A stretch of 42,883 bases of DNA from Candidatus Binatia bacterium (GCA_022823055.1 JAJDXX010000011.1:1-42883); one strand, 5' to 3'; shown: positions 8,300-16,328, counted from the stretch's first letter. The notes: generated by a model from the letters alone, not told the origin. Numbers and translations: made by a program.

Positions 8300-9256
8300 T
8301 CAGGTCCCCGGGCGAGCGGTCAGCTTGGGAATCACCTCCGAGGCGATGATCTCCACCTGCTCCGGCTGGTACCGGTACGGGATCAGGATGATCCGGTGCA
8401 CGCCCGCGTCCACGTGGGCCTGGAGCTGCTCCACGCATTCGTCCACGGTGCCGCGGATGGCGTGCTCGATGGTCGAGTCGCTCCACTTGGCGATGTCCCA
8501 CTCGGTTGAGAGCCAGTGGCGCATGGGCGCATCGGCTTCCTCGCGGGGCGGCCCGACGTAGATGGCCAACTGGTTGGTGGCCGTGAGCTTCGAGGGATCG
8601 CGGCCGGCCTTCTCGGCGGCGTCCAGGACCTTGGCCCAGCTCTTGATGAAACTCTCGGGGGTGTAGAAATAGGTCAGCCAGCCGTCGCCCTTGCGCCCGG
8701 CGCGCCGCAGCACGCGGTCGATATAGCCGCCGATCAGGATGGGCGGATGGGGCTTCTGCACCGGCTTGGGCAGGAGCACGGCCGAGCGCAGGTTCAACTC
8801 GTCCACCTGCTCGGTGACGAAGTCCTCGGTCCACAGCCGCACCAGCAGGTCGAGGTTGCGCTCGAAGATCCGGCCGCGGTCCTTGAAGGAGATGCCCACC
8901 GCGTCGAACTCGCGCGCGTACCAGCCGGAGGCGGCCCCCAGGAGCAGGCGCCCGTTGGAGATCTGGTCCAGGCTGCCCAAAACCTTGGCCGCCACCACCG
9001 GGTTGCGCAGCGGCAGCACCATCACCCCGGTGCCCAGCCGGACGCGCTTGGTGCGCACCGCGATGGCCGTAAGGATGGTCAGGGAATCCAGCACCGGGAA
9101 GCTCGGGTCCACGCCCAGCAGGATATGGTCCCAGGCCCACAGCGACTCGAAGCCCAGCTCCTCGGCGCGCTCCGCGTAGCGCAGCAACCCCTCCACGTCC
9201 GGAGTCTCGCCCGGACCGACGAAATTTCGAATGGCGACGCCAAACTGTACCGGCAT
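8300..9256 (-). CDS. LLM-class flavin/F420-dependent oxidoreductase
   Basis: A 318-residue luciferase-like (bacterial luciferase fold) oxidoreductase, about the usual family length. It has the typical N-terminal FGVAIRN strand, LGFESLWAWDHIL near residue 35, RLGTGVMVLPLRNPVV near 75, SNGRLLLGAASGW near 100 and a PPILIGG strand near 175. Members reduce or oxygenate carbonyl, imine or aromatic substrates with F420 or FMN; the cofactor cannot be told here. It sits between the CoA-transferase B gene (12-nt gap) and the FAD subunit of the molybdenum hydroxylase (3-nt gap), so it probably acts in the same pathway. Confidence 0.87.
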   Translation of the reverse strand: MPVQFGVAIRNFVGPGETPDVEGLLRYAERAEELGFESLWAWDHILLGVDPSFPVLDSLTILTAIAVRTKRVRLGTGVMVLPLRNPVVAAKVLGSLDQISNGRLLLGAASGWYAREFDAVGISFKDRGRIFERNLDLLVRLWTEDFVTEQVDELNLRSAVLLPKPVQKPHPPILIGGYIDRVLRRAGRKGDGWLTYFYTPESFIKSWAKVLDAAEKAGRDPSKLTATNQLAIYVGPPREEADAPMRHWLSTEWDIAKWSDSTIEHAIRGTVDECVEQLQAHVDAGVHRIILIPYRYQPEQVEIIASEVIPKLTARPGT

Positions 9257-9268
9257 GCGTTGTTTCTC

Positions 9269-10030
9269 CTACCCGAGGAAATTCCTCTCGGGGTCGATGC
9301 TGCGAAGGGTCTCCAGTTCCTCGGCGCTGGGCGGCTCGGTCACCGGGACGTGCTCGGGCGCCGGCAACTCGAAACCTGTATTGTCCCGCACCTGCTGGAC
9401 GGTGACCCCGGGATGAAGGCTCTCCAGTTGCAGGCGCCGGCTCTCCGGGTCGAACGCCAGGGTGCCCAGGTGGGTGACGATACGGCTCACGGTGCCGAAA
9501 ACGAGCCCGGCGTCGCGGCGCGAGTCGCCCCCCGACAGAAAACCCGGACTGGTCACGAAGTCCACCTTCGGCACGAAGCGGCGCCGCTCGTGCATGGTCA
9601 CCACCATGACCCGGCGGCACAACGAGATGATGTCGTTGGCGCCGCCGCTGCCCGGCAGGCGCACCTTGGGACGCTCGTAGCCGCCGATGACGCTGGAGTT
9701 GAGGTTGCCGTAGGGGTCGATCTGCGCGCCGCCCACGAAACCCACGTCGAGGAACCCCCGCTGCGCGAACAGGAACGTATCGGTGATGCCCGGCAGCATC
9801 TGCGCCCGCGGCGCGGTGCGCATCTCGTTGGTGGAGTACGGCAGCCGCCCGGGAACCATGCGCGGCCCCATGCTGCCGCCTTCCACCACGATGACGAGCT
9901 GCGGCGCGCGCGTCTTCTGCGCCAGCACCGCGGCCACCAGGGGCACGCCCACGCCGGCGAACACGGAGGTGACGCCGGCGAGCTGGCGCGCCGCGACCAC
10001 GGCCAGAAGCTCGGTGTCCGAGTAGCTCAT
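9269..10030 (-). CDS. CoA-transferase subunit B (glutaconate-CoA-transferase / IpdB-like)
   Basis: A 253-residue class I CoA-transferase beta subunit. The start is set by the ATGA overlap with subunit A and gives MSYSDTELLAVVAARQL, typical of GctB-like proteins. VVEGGSMG places Glu50 close to the catalytic Glu54 of Acidaminococcus glutaconate CoA-transferase, suggesting a true transferase. LPGSGGANDI and FVTSPGFLSGG are family motifs. With subunit A it would move CoA between an acyl-CoA and a dicarboxylic or ring-cleaved acid. The IpdAB steroid-ring hydrolase is a related alternative. Confidence 0.88.
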   Translation of the reverse strand: MSYSDTELLAVVAARQLAGVTSVFAGVGVPLVAAVLAQKTRAPQLVIVVEGGSMGPRMVPGRLPYSTNEMRTAPRAQMLPGITDTFLFAQRGFLDVGFVGGAQIDPYGNLNSSVIGGYERPKVRLPGSGGANDIISLCRRVMVVTMHERRRFVPKVDFVTSPGFLSGGDSRRDAGLVFGTVSRIVTHLGTLAFDPESRRLQLESLHPGVTVQQVRDNTGFELPAPEHVPVTEPPSAEELETLRSIDPERNFLG

Positions 10031-10983
10031 CGCGGCCCCAGAAGCTCCTCGGCGCAGCGCCGCTGGCGTGCCAGCGCCTCCTCGCCGAACAGCGCCAGAT
10101 ACTGCTCGTGGCCGGAAACGCCGTGGACGTAGCGCTCCAGGTAGTCGTTGACGGCGCCGGTACCGCGCGCCTTGACGGCGTCCGTATAGGCCTCGAAGTG
10201 GGCGAAGTCGGCCTCGTAGAGGCCGTAGCATTCGTGCGGGAAGGAACCGTAGGGCATCTCCACCACCGCGTCCACCACGAGCCCCGGGATCACCGTGCGG
10301 TCCGGCTGGCGGCGGATCTCCTCCTCGTCGACGATCTCCTCGGCCGTGACAATGACGGTGGCGGCGGCCTTGGCGATGTCCGTGTCCATGTGCGGATAGC
10401 CGTCGATCTGGCAGTTGCCGAAGCGGTCGGCGCGGTGCACGTGGAGCAACGCCACCTCCGGGAACAGGGCCGGCACCAGGCACAAGGTCTCTCCCGTGAA
10501 CGGGCACTGCATCGTCTTGGTGTCGGTCACGCCCATCAGGTCCGAGCCCAGCATGGTGAGGGTAGGCAGGAACGGCACCCCCATGGCGCCGGCGCGGTAG
10601 CGCAGCCCGAGCCCCAGATGACTCCATTCCTCGAAGCGGATGCGCCCGCCTTCCACCTCCTCGCGCAGCTTGAGGGACAGCCCCCAGGGCAGCGCGATGT
10701 CGAACCAACTGGTCATGAGGCCGTCCACGGCCTTGGACGCCATGAACAGCTCGCCCTCGTAACACATGAGGTTGCGCGACAGAGTGAGACCACGCCGTCC
10801 CTGGCGCAGAACCTCCATGAGCGCCGCCAGCGGGCTGCGCGAGAAAAGGCAGCCGCCGATGGCGATATGGTCGCCGTCGCGGACCTTTCGGACCGCCTCT
10901 GTCAGGGTGGTGAGCTTGTCCCCCGTGGACTGGGGCTTCGCCTCGAGCCGCCTCCGGGCTTCCACGAAATCGGCCGATCTCAT
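10027..10983 (-). CDS. CoA-transferase subunit A (glutaconate-CoA-transferase / IpdA-like)
   Basis: A 318-residue class I CoA-transferase alpha subunit, the length of GctA (about 320). It has the N-terminal VRDGDHIAIGGCLFSRSP strand-loop, FGNCQIDG near residue 185 (family GN-x4-G motif), and VIVTAEEIVDEEEIR followed by IPGLVVDAVVEMPYGS, characteristic of GctA/IpdA proteins. It is the first gene of the eight-gene operon. Upstream, 10984-11171 shows no feature I can support; the promoter is presumably there. The combination with subunit B, LLM and molybdenum hydroxylase points to CoA-dependent catabolism of an organic acid, with the acid unknown. Confidence 0.88.
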   Translation of the reverse strand: MRSADFVEARRRLEAKPQSTGDKLTTLTEAVRKVRDGDHIAIGGCLFSRSPLAALMEVLRQGRRGLTLSRNLMCYEGELFMASKAVDGLMTSWFDIALPWGLSLKLREEVEGGRIRFEEWSHLGLGLRYRAGAMGVPFLPTLTMLGSDLMGVTDTKTMQCPFTGETLCLVPALFPEVALLHVHRADRFGNCQIDGYPHMDTDIAKAAATVIVTAEEIVDEEEIRRQPDRTVIPGLVVDAVVEMPYGSFPHECYGLYEADFAHFEAYTDAVKARGTGAVNDYLERYVHGVSGHEQYLALFGEEALARQRRCAEELLGPR

Positions 10984-11171
10984 CGGAAGCGAGCGCCTCC
11001 TCGCGACCCTCTGCTCAGGCTGTCGGAGCCGGGATGACCAGGAGTCTGCATCGTGTCCGTTGTGCGCTCCGCCATGCTCACGGCTGCTAACACCTTACCC
11101 GGATTCAGTCAACTCCACCGGGACGCTGATCCATGCGGACGAGCACGACGCTCCAGAGATGGCTTGGTCCA

Positions 11172-11198
11172 ATTAGTGGCCTGTAACGGGCCACTAAT
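11172..11198 (-). terminator. Candidate hairpin overlapping the miaA stop codon
   Basis: A perfect 10-bp inverted repeat, ATTAGTGGCC and GGCCACTAAT, with a 7-nt loop. It spans the miaA TAG (11194-11196), so the stop codon is part of the stem. No U-run follows on the minus strand, so this is either a non-canonical terminator or an mRNA 3'-end stabiliser. It separates miaA from the CoA-transferase operon. Confidence 0.5.
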
Positions 11199-12123
11199 GC
11201 CCGACCAGAAAGCGAGCGCAAAGCTCGCCGATGGCGTCGGTGCGTTCGGGGTGAAGCCATTTGAGACCAGGGTCGGCGCGAAACCACGTGAGCTGGCGCT
11301 TGGCCAGACGCCGGGTCGCCTGCTGCATGGCGGCCAGCATGGCGGACTCGTCGAGATGGTCCATGAGACATTCCATGGCTTGGCGATAGCCAACGCTCTG
11401 CATGCTGCGCAGGCCCGCGTGATAGCCCCGATCCAGGAGCCCGCGCGTCTCGTCCAGCAGCCCGGCCGCCAGCATCTCGGCGCAGCGCCGGTCGATGCGC
11501 TCGTAGAGTTCCGCGCGCGGCCGCGCCAGTGCCACTCCGAGCACGTCGAAGGGACGGTCGCCGAAACCATGGGCGCGCTGCCACTCGCTCAACGGCCGGC
11601 CCGTATGCGCGTGGACCTCCAACGCGCGCACGATGCGCACCCGGTCCCGCGGCTCAATGCGCCGCGCCGCTTCCGGATCCACGCGTTCGAGGCGCTCGAA
11701 GAGATGGCCGACGCCGTGCTCGGCCGCGGCCTGTTCCAGGTCGGCGCGGAGCGCTGCATCCCGGCCCGGCCCCTCGAAGAGGCCGCGCGTCAGTGCCTTC
11801 ACGTATAGTCCGGTGCCGCCGGCCACCAACACGTTGTGCCCGCGCGCGCGTATGTCTTCGATGGCCGCGAAGGCGTGCTCCCGGAACAGTGCCGCGTTGA
11901 AGTCCTCGTCGGGGTCCACGACGTCCAGCAGGTGGTGGCGCACCCGTCGCCGCTGCTCTCGCGTGGGCTTCGCCGTGCCGATGTCCATGTAGCGGTACAC
12001 CTGCATGGAGTCGGCGCTGACGATCTCCGCGTCCACACGCCCCGCGACCTCCAGGGCCACGTCGGTCTTGCCCACCCCGGTAGCGCCCGCGATGCACACG
12101 ATCCTGGGTTTGGCCGGCGTCAT
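11194..12123 (-). CDS. miaA: tRNA dimethylallyltransferase MiaA
   Basis: A 309-residue MiaA, which adds a dimethylallyl group to N6 of A37 in tRNAs reading UNN codons. The Walker A is GATGVGKT (residues 13-20), followed by SADSMQVYRYMDIGTAKP (substrate-binding, with the catalytic-region aspartate of DSMQVYR), VAGGTGLYVKAL and RDRVRIVRALEV. Near the C-terminus are QSVGYRQ and RRLAKRQLTWFR, both diagnostic. It lies downstream of mutL on the same strand, the mutL-miaA order conserved in many proteobacteria; here a repeat element separates the two. No hfq follows. Confidence 0.97.
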   Translation of the reverse strand: MTPAKPRIVCIAGATGVGKTDVALEVAGRVDAEIVSADSMQVYRYMDIGTAKPTREQRRRVRHHLLDVVDPDEDFNAALFREHAFAAIEDIRARGHNVLVAGGTGLYVKALTRGLFEGPGRDAALRADLEQAAAEHGVGHLFERLERVDPEAARRIEPRDRVRIVRALEVHAHTGRPLSEWQRAHGFGDRPFDVLGVALARPRAELYERIDRRCAEMLAAGLLDETRGLLDRGYHAGLRSMQSVGYRQAMECLMDHLDESAMLAAMQQATRRLAKRQLTWFRADPGLKWLHPERTDAIGELCARFLVGH

Positions 12124-12176
12124 GAGGGCATCTCTCGCGGGGTAGATCCCATACGAATTTCATCCCTCCCGCGTTC

Positions 12177-12421
12177 CAGGCCGTGTCAAGACTCCGCTCG
12201 GAAAGAAATGGCACCAATCCCCTGAATCGTCATTCCCGCGGAAGCGGGAATCCAGGGGTGGGGGGGTGCGGCGGCCTCATTGCCCGGCCCCACCCCGCCT
12301 GGATTCCCGCCCCCGATCGGGGTCGAGGGCAAGCTTGCGCGGGAATGACTCATGGGGGTGTAGCGGGATTCCGTAACTAATTGAAATCACTGAACAATTG
12401 TTTATTTTCATATCAATGACG
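12177..12421 (+). repeat. Repeat-family copy R3 between mutL and miaA
   Basis: This fills most of 12124-12438. The left-end unit (CAGGCCGTGTCAAGACTCC) begins at 12177. The first hairpin arm ATTCCCGC-GGAA-GCGGGAAT starts near 12232 and is followed by a GGGGTGGGGG run; a CCCCACCC stretch leads into the mirror arm, whose loop is expanded by CCCCGATCGGGG. The AT-rich tail ends at 12421, 17 nt beyond the mutL stop. The left end places TTGACA outward towards miaA on the minus strand. Confidence 0.85.
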
Positions 12422-12438
12422 TACTTGTACGGGCGCGG

Positions 12439-14367
12439 TCAGGCGCGGCGGAACATGCGCTCCAACTGGCCGCGGCTGAACTGGACCATGACCGGGCGGC
12501 CGTGGGGGCACTGGGTGGCGAACTCGGTGCGGTCGAGTTCGCGGAGCAGCGCCTCCATCTCTTCCTTCTCGAGCGCGCGGTTGGCGCGGATGACGCTGTG
12601 GCACGCGATGGTCATCAGCCGCTCCTGAAAGCCCCGGTGCAGTTCCGCGGAATGCCCGGTCTCGGCGAGATCGCTGACGATGGCGCGCACCGCGTCGCGG
12701 TAGTCGCCCTGGGCCAGGAGCGCCGGCACCGCCCTGAGAGAGAAGGTGTTGCGGCCGAACGGCTCCAGCGTGAATCCCGCCCGCTCCAGCGTGACCAGGT
12801 GCTCTTCCAGCACCAGGGCCTCGGTGACCGGCAACTCCAGGATCTGCGGCATCAGGAGTTCCTGGCGTTCGATGCGGCCCTGCTCCAGGTCCTCGTGCAT
12901 GCGCTGGTAGGCGATGCGCTCGTGCGCGGCGTGCTGGTCGATGAGCACCATTCCGGGGCCGCCCTGGCACAGGATGTAGCAACCCAGCACCTGCCCCACC
13001 ACCGTCAGCGACGCGAACGGGCCGGGCTCCGCCGGCTTCGGTGCCGCGGGCGCCGGCAGGCCAGGCGCGGTCTCCTGGAAGCCGCGACGCGGGCCGAGTG
13101 GCAGCACCGGTTGAGCCCGGCCCGCGTAGTAGGGCTGCGCGGGCTCGTGCACGTTGCCGGTGCGGGGGGCCGGCGACCGTGTTTCCGGCCCGTACGGGTT
13201 CCCGGCGCCGGGGGCGTTCCCTCGACCCATGGCGTCTCCGGCGTCGGACGCGTTCCCAAGGCCGGAGGCGTTCTCTATACCGGACGCGTTCTCGGAGTCG
13301 AACGGCCTCCCCGGGTCGAGCGGGGGACGACCGGGACCCGCTTGGCCCGGCATCCACCCGGAGGCCGTCGCCGACGCCCCTTCGGCCGCCGCCCTCAAAC
13401 CCCCGCGCACCGCGTGCAGCACGGTTTCGTAAAGCTCGGACTGGCGCCGGAAGCGCACCTCGGTCTTGGCTGGATGCACGTTCACGTCCACGTACGCGTG
13501 GGGAATCTCCAGGTAGAGGATCGTCGCCGGGTAGCGCCCCTTCATGAGCAGGGTGTCGTAGGCCTTGAGCATGGCGTGGTTCAACAGCCGGTCGCGCACG
13601 AAGCGGCGGTTGACGAACGTCACCATGTAACGGGAGTTGCTGAAGGATTTGGGCGCCTGGCTGGCGAAACCGGTGCAGCGCAGATGCTCGCCGTTCAGCG
13701 AGAACGGCGCCAGATCGCTGCCGGCGTCGCCGAACACCTGCCGCACGCGGTCCCGGAGGCGCGCGGCGGCGACGTAGTCCGCCAGGCGCTTGCCGCCGTG
13801 ATGCAGGCGGAAGTGCACCGACGGGTGCGCCAACGCCGTGCGGTTGACCACGTCCGTCACGTACTTGATCTCGGTGCGCGGCGCCTTCATGAACTTGAGG
13901 CGCGCGGGCACGTGGAAGAAGAGGTCGCGCACCTCGACGGTGGTGCCCACGGGACAGCCGGCGGCCGTGGGAACGCCCTTGCGGCCGTTCTCCACCCGGT
14001 AGCGGCAGCCCGCTTCCTCGGACGCCGGGCGCGACACCATCTCCACCGCGGCCACCGAGGCGATGCTGGGCAACGCCTCGCCGCGAAACCCCATGGTGGC
14101 GATGGCCGCGAGGTCGGCCTCGTCCTTGATCTTGCTGGTGGAATGGCGCTCGAAGGCCAGGGGAACGTCGTCCGCGGCCACGCCCTCGCCGTCGTCGCTC
14201 ACCCGGATGAGAGAGGTGCCGTTGCCTTCCACGAGCACGGAGATTTCCGTGGCGCCGGCGTCAAGGGCGTTGTCCAGCAGTTCCTTGACCACGGATGCCG
14301 GCCGCTCCACCACCTCGCCGGCGGCGATGCGATCGATCAGGTTGTCGGGCAGCACCGCGATCTTCAT
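12439..14367 (-). CDS. mutL: DNA mismatch repair protein MutL
   Basis: A 642-residue MutL. The GHKL ATPase domain shows KELLDNALDAGA (Glu29, Asn33), DDGEGV and FRGEALPSI; a low-complexity linker spans about residues 335-430; the dimerisation/endonuclease domain follows. DQHAAHE places Asp477, His479 and Glu483 at the metal site of nicking MutLs, and CPHGRP (Cys620) and FSRGQLERMF match later motifs, so endonuclease activity is likely, though the last residue of DQHA-x2-E-x4-E is Gln488. The linker carries six 18-bp repeats. It starts 9 nt after the dehydrogenase stop, so the two are probably co-transcribed. No MutS is in the window. Confidence 0.96.
   Translation of the reverse strand: MKIAVLPDNLIDRIAAGEVVERPASVVKELLDNALDAGATEISVLVEGNGTSLIRVSDDGEGVAADDVPLAFERHSTSKIKDEADLAAIATMGFRGEALPSIASVAAVEMVSRPASEEAGCRYRVENGRKGVPTAAGCPVGTTVEVRDLFFHVPARLKFMKAPRTEIKYVTDVVNRTALAHPSVHFRLHHGGKRLADYVAAARLRDRVRQVFGDAGSDLAPFSLNGEHLRCTGFASQAPKSFSNSRYMVTFVNRRFVRDRLLNHAMLKAYDTLLMKGRYPATILYLEIPHAYVDVNVHPAKTEVRFRRQSELYETVLHAVRGGLRAAAEGASATASGWMPGQAGPGRPPLDPGRPFDSENASGIENASGLGNASDAGDAMGRGNAPGAGNPYGPETRSPAPRTGNVHEPAQPYYAGRAQPVLPLGPRRGFQETAPGLPAPAAPKPAEPGPFASLTVVGQVLGCYILCQGGPGMVLIDQHAAHERIAYQRMHEDLEQGRIERQELLMPQILELPVTEALVLEEHLVTLERAGFTLEPFGRNTFSLRAVPALLAQGDYRDAVRAIVSDLAETGHSAELHRGFQERLMTIACHSVIRANRALEKEEMEALLRELDRTEFATQCPHGRPVMVQFSRGQLERMFRRA
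13186..13293 (-). repeat. Six-copy 18-bp in-frame tandem repeat within the mutL linker
   Basis: Six consecutive degenerate 18-bp units on the coding strand, each beginning G-(A/G)-G-AAC-(G/C)CG-like, encode hexapeptides of the form (E/G)-N-A-(S/P)-G-x: ENASGI, ENASGL, GNASDA, GDAMGR, GNAPGA, GNPYGP. They lie in the unstructured linker between the ATPase and C-terminal domains, so changes in copy number would stay in frame. Confidence 0.75.
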
Positions 14368-14376
14368 GACACGCGC

Positions 14377-15549
14377 CTACCAGGCCATCTCCAGGCACTC
14401 CAGCACCTGCGATGCCGAGTGGATCTTCTTGGGGTTGTTGTGGGTGCTGATGTCGTCCAGCGCGGCCTCGGCCAGGGACGGTAGCGCGTCGCGCGGGACG
14501 TCCAGGTCCCGGAGCCGCAACGGCAACCCCATCTTCACGTTCATGCCGTACACCACCTCGGGCGCCTGGGCCGCGGCCTTGATGTCGTCGGGCTCGTCGA
14601 CCCCCATGACCCGGGCCATGCGCGCCATGGCCTCGGTGGTGCCGTCCAGGTTCCAGCGCATGGCGTAGGGCAGCATGAGCGCGTGGATGTTGGCGTGGGG
14701 CACGGTGAAGCGGCCGCCGATGACGTGGACGATGCCGTGATGGATGCCGGTCCAGGCGCTGTAGACCCCCATGCTGGAGAGGGTGGCGGCCACCTGCATC
14801 TCGCCGATGGCCTCCAGGTCGTTCATGTCCGCCACCAGCCGCGGCAGGTAGGTGGTGATGGGCCCGATGGCCGCCAGGCAATAGGCCTGGCTCAGGATCT
14901 GGGTCTGGGTCGAGTAGACGGCTTCCACGCAGTGCGCCAGGGCGTTCATGCCCGAAGCCGCCAGGAGCTTGGGCGGCGCGGTCTGCGCCGCCTCCGGGTC
15001 CAGCATGACCGTCCGCGGCGACATCTTGGGATCGGCCAGGATGAGCTTGTACCCGCCTTCCGCCAGCCCGGCGGAATAGCTGTACTCGCCGCCGGAGAAG
15101 GTGGTCGGGATGGCGATGTGCGGCAGCTTGGGTGCCGGCATGGGCGGCACTTCCTTCTTGTCCGGCGGGATGAAGTGGGTGGCCAGGTCCTTCAGCGGAC
15201 GGCCTTCCGCCATGAGCGCGGCCATGCCCTTGGCGGTGTCGATGGAGCTGCCGCCGCCGACGCTGACGAAGGCGTCCGCGCCCGCGGCCGTGGCCTGCTC
15301 CGCCGCCACCGCGATGGAGTCTGTGGGAGAATGCGGCTGCACTGTGTCGAAGACGCCCACACACATGTCGCCCAAGGCCGACCGCACCGCATCCAGCAGG
15401 TACGTCCTGGTGATGGAGGGCGAGGTCACCACGAACACGCGCTCCGCGCCCAGACGCCGCACCTCGTCCGCCAACTGCCGCACCACCCCGCGGCCGAAAA
15501 CGATGCGCTCCACGCGCGGATTGCTGTACTCGAACGGGAAAACCGCCAT
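14377..15549 (-). CDS. Maleylacetate reductase-like iron-containing alcohol dehydrogenase family protein
   Basis: A 390-residue group III (Fe-ADH) dehydrogenase. The N-terminal Rossmann part has GGGSSIDTAKG (about residues 96-106, NAD(P) binding) and IPTTFSGGEYS near 150. The metal region reads GMNALAHCVEA with Asn where Fe-ADHs have the first Asp ligand, then GIHHGIVHVIGG and VPHANIHALMLP; these features are typical of maleylacetate reductases, which convert maleylacetate to 3-oxoadipate. AAGGAGG lies just before the ATG. It sits immediately upstream of mutL. Its pathway partners are not adjacent, although the CoA-transferase operon nearby could handle a 3-oxo acid. Confidence 0.82.
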   Translation of the reverse strand: MAVFPFEYSNPRVERIVFGRGVVRQLADEVRRLGAERVFVVTSPSITRTYLLDAVRSALGDMCVGVFDTVQPHSPTDSIAVAAEQATAAGADAFVSVGGGSSIDTAKGMAALMAEGRPLKDLATHFIPPDKKEVPPMPAPKLPHIAIPTTFSGGEYSYSAGLAEGGYKLILADPKMSPRTVMLDPEAAQTAPPKLLAASGMNALAHCVEAVYSTQTQILSQAYCLAAIGPITTYLPRLVADMNDLEAIGEMQVAATLSSMGVYSAWTGIHHGIVHVIGGRFTVPHANIHALMLPYAMRWNLDGTTEAMARMARVMGVDEPDDIKAAAQAPEVVYGMNVKMGLPLRLRDLDVPRDALPSLAEAALDDISTHNNPKKIHSASQVLECLEMAW

Positions 15550-15596
15550 CTTACCTCCTTGCCCGCATCTCAGCTAAGCTCACGAATGTCCCCTCG

Positions 15597-15989
15597 TCAC
15601 CGTACCCGGACCATCGGAACGTCATAGGCCGCAAGGACGGCGTCCGCCGTGACCAGTATCAGACCTTCGATCCGCGCCTGGGCTACCATCACACGGTCAA
15701 ACGGGTCCCGGTGGTGCGGCGGCAACCCGGCGGCGGCAAGCGCGTGCCCATGCGTGATCGCGAGGCCCGAGAACCGGCTCAGACGCACGCGTTCGGGCAC
15801 ATAGATTTCTGGAGGCTCCGGGAGCGGCAGCTTGCCGATGGCGTACTTGATCGCGATTTCCCATACGCTTGCCGCTGAAAGGTACCTCTCGGTCGCGGGA
15901 TCGGCCAGAATCTCAAGCAGGTCAGCGTCGAAACGCCTGCGGGCCGTCTGGAGCCACAACCAACAGTGGGTGTCAAGGAGATACTTCAA
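15597..15989 (-). CDS. PIN-domain toxin (VapC-like ribonuclease)
   Basis: A 130-residue PIN-domain protein. The four acidic positions of VapC toxins are present: Asp6 (LLDTH), Glu44 (SVWEIAIKYA), Asp95/Asp98 (RDPFDRVMVAQA) and Asp116 (TADAVL), so it should be a Mg-dependent RNase. The start is TTG: an in-frame stop lies two codons upstream and there is no nearer ATG. A 7-nt direct repeat TTTGAAG-TTTGAAG covers the start. It follows the Phd-type antitoxin by 59 nt on the same strand. HxxDPFDR is typical of PIN toxins paired with Phd-type antitoxins. Confidence 0.88.
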   Translation of the reverse strand: MKYLLDTHCWLWLQTARRRFDADLLEILADPATERYLSAASVWEIAIKYAIGKLPLPEPPEIYVPERVRLSRFSGLAITHGHALAAAGLPPHHRDPFDRVMVAQARIEGLILVTADAVLAAYDVPMVRVR

Positions 15990-16048
15990 ACTTCAAACGG
16001 GGTCCACCCGGCAGTCCCCGGAGGTGTGTTTCCGACCCGAACAAGCCA

Positions 16049-16282
16049 CTAGTCGCTTCCCTCGAATGCGCGCAGCAAACCCTCGTCCAGGGGGTCGTCG
16101 AAGTCGTCGGGGACCACGAAACGCCCCTCATCGACACCGAAGACGGGACGGTCCTCCTCAATGGGAACCAGACGCGCCACCGGCCGCCCGGAGCGCGTGA
16201 TGACGACTTCCTCACCTTCGACGATCTCCCTCAACAGCCGGGAAAGGTGGGTCTTGGCCTCGTGAACGGTTACTTGGTGCAT
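16049..16282 (-). CDS. Phd/YefM-family antitoxin
   Basis: A 77-residue antitoxin: the N-terminal DNA-binding and dimerisation segment VTVHEAKTHLSRLLREIVEGEEVVITRSGRPVARLVP is typical of Phd/YefM proteins, and the acidic C-terminal tail (FDDPLDEGLLRAF) should bind the toxin. No Shine-Dalgarno precedes the ATG; a promoter -10 box ends only 9 nt upstream, so the message is probably leaderless. It lies upstream of the PIN toxin and should repress its own promoter through the paired palindromes there. Confidence 0.9.
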   Translation of the reverse strand: MHQVTVHEAKTHLSRLLREIVEGEEVVITRSGRPVARLVPIEEDRPVFGVDEGRFVVPDDFDDPLDEGLLRAFEGSD

Positions 16283-16291
16283 GGTGCCGTC

Positions 16292-16320
16292 ATACTAGAC
16301 TAAGTCGGTGACTAAGTCAA
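16292..16320 (-). promoter_or_regulatory. Toxin-antitoxin promoter with paired palindromic operators
   Basis: On the minus strand: TTGACT, a 17-nt spacer, then TAGTAT (-10). Two identical 9-bp palindromes, GACTTAGTC (GACT and AGTC around one base), separated by 3 bp, occupy 16298-16306 and 16310-16318 and overlap the -35 box and the spacer. The predicted transcription start (about 16285) is 3 nt before the ATG. This is the expected layout of an autoregulated antitoxin promoter. Confidence 0.75.
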
Positions 16321-16328
16321 TGCTTCCC

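Noticed and set aside
9269..10765. Single 498-residue fusion of the CoA-transferase subunits
   Set aside because: The N-terminal part is an out-of-frame shadow of subunit A; the two subunits are separate genes with an ATGA overlap.
12502..14484. 660-codon plus-strand frame opposite mutL
   Set aside because: Antisense shadow; no motif, while the minus strand encodes an unmistakable MutL.
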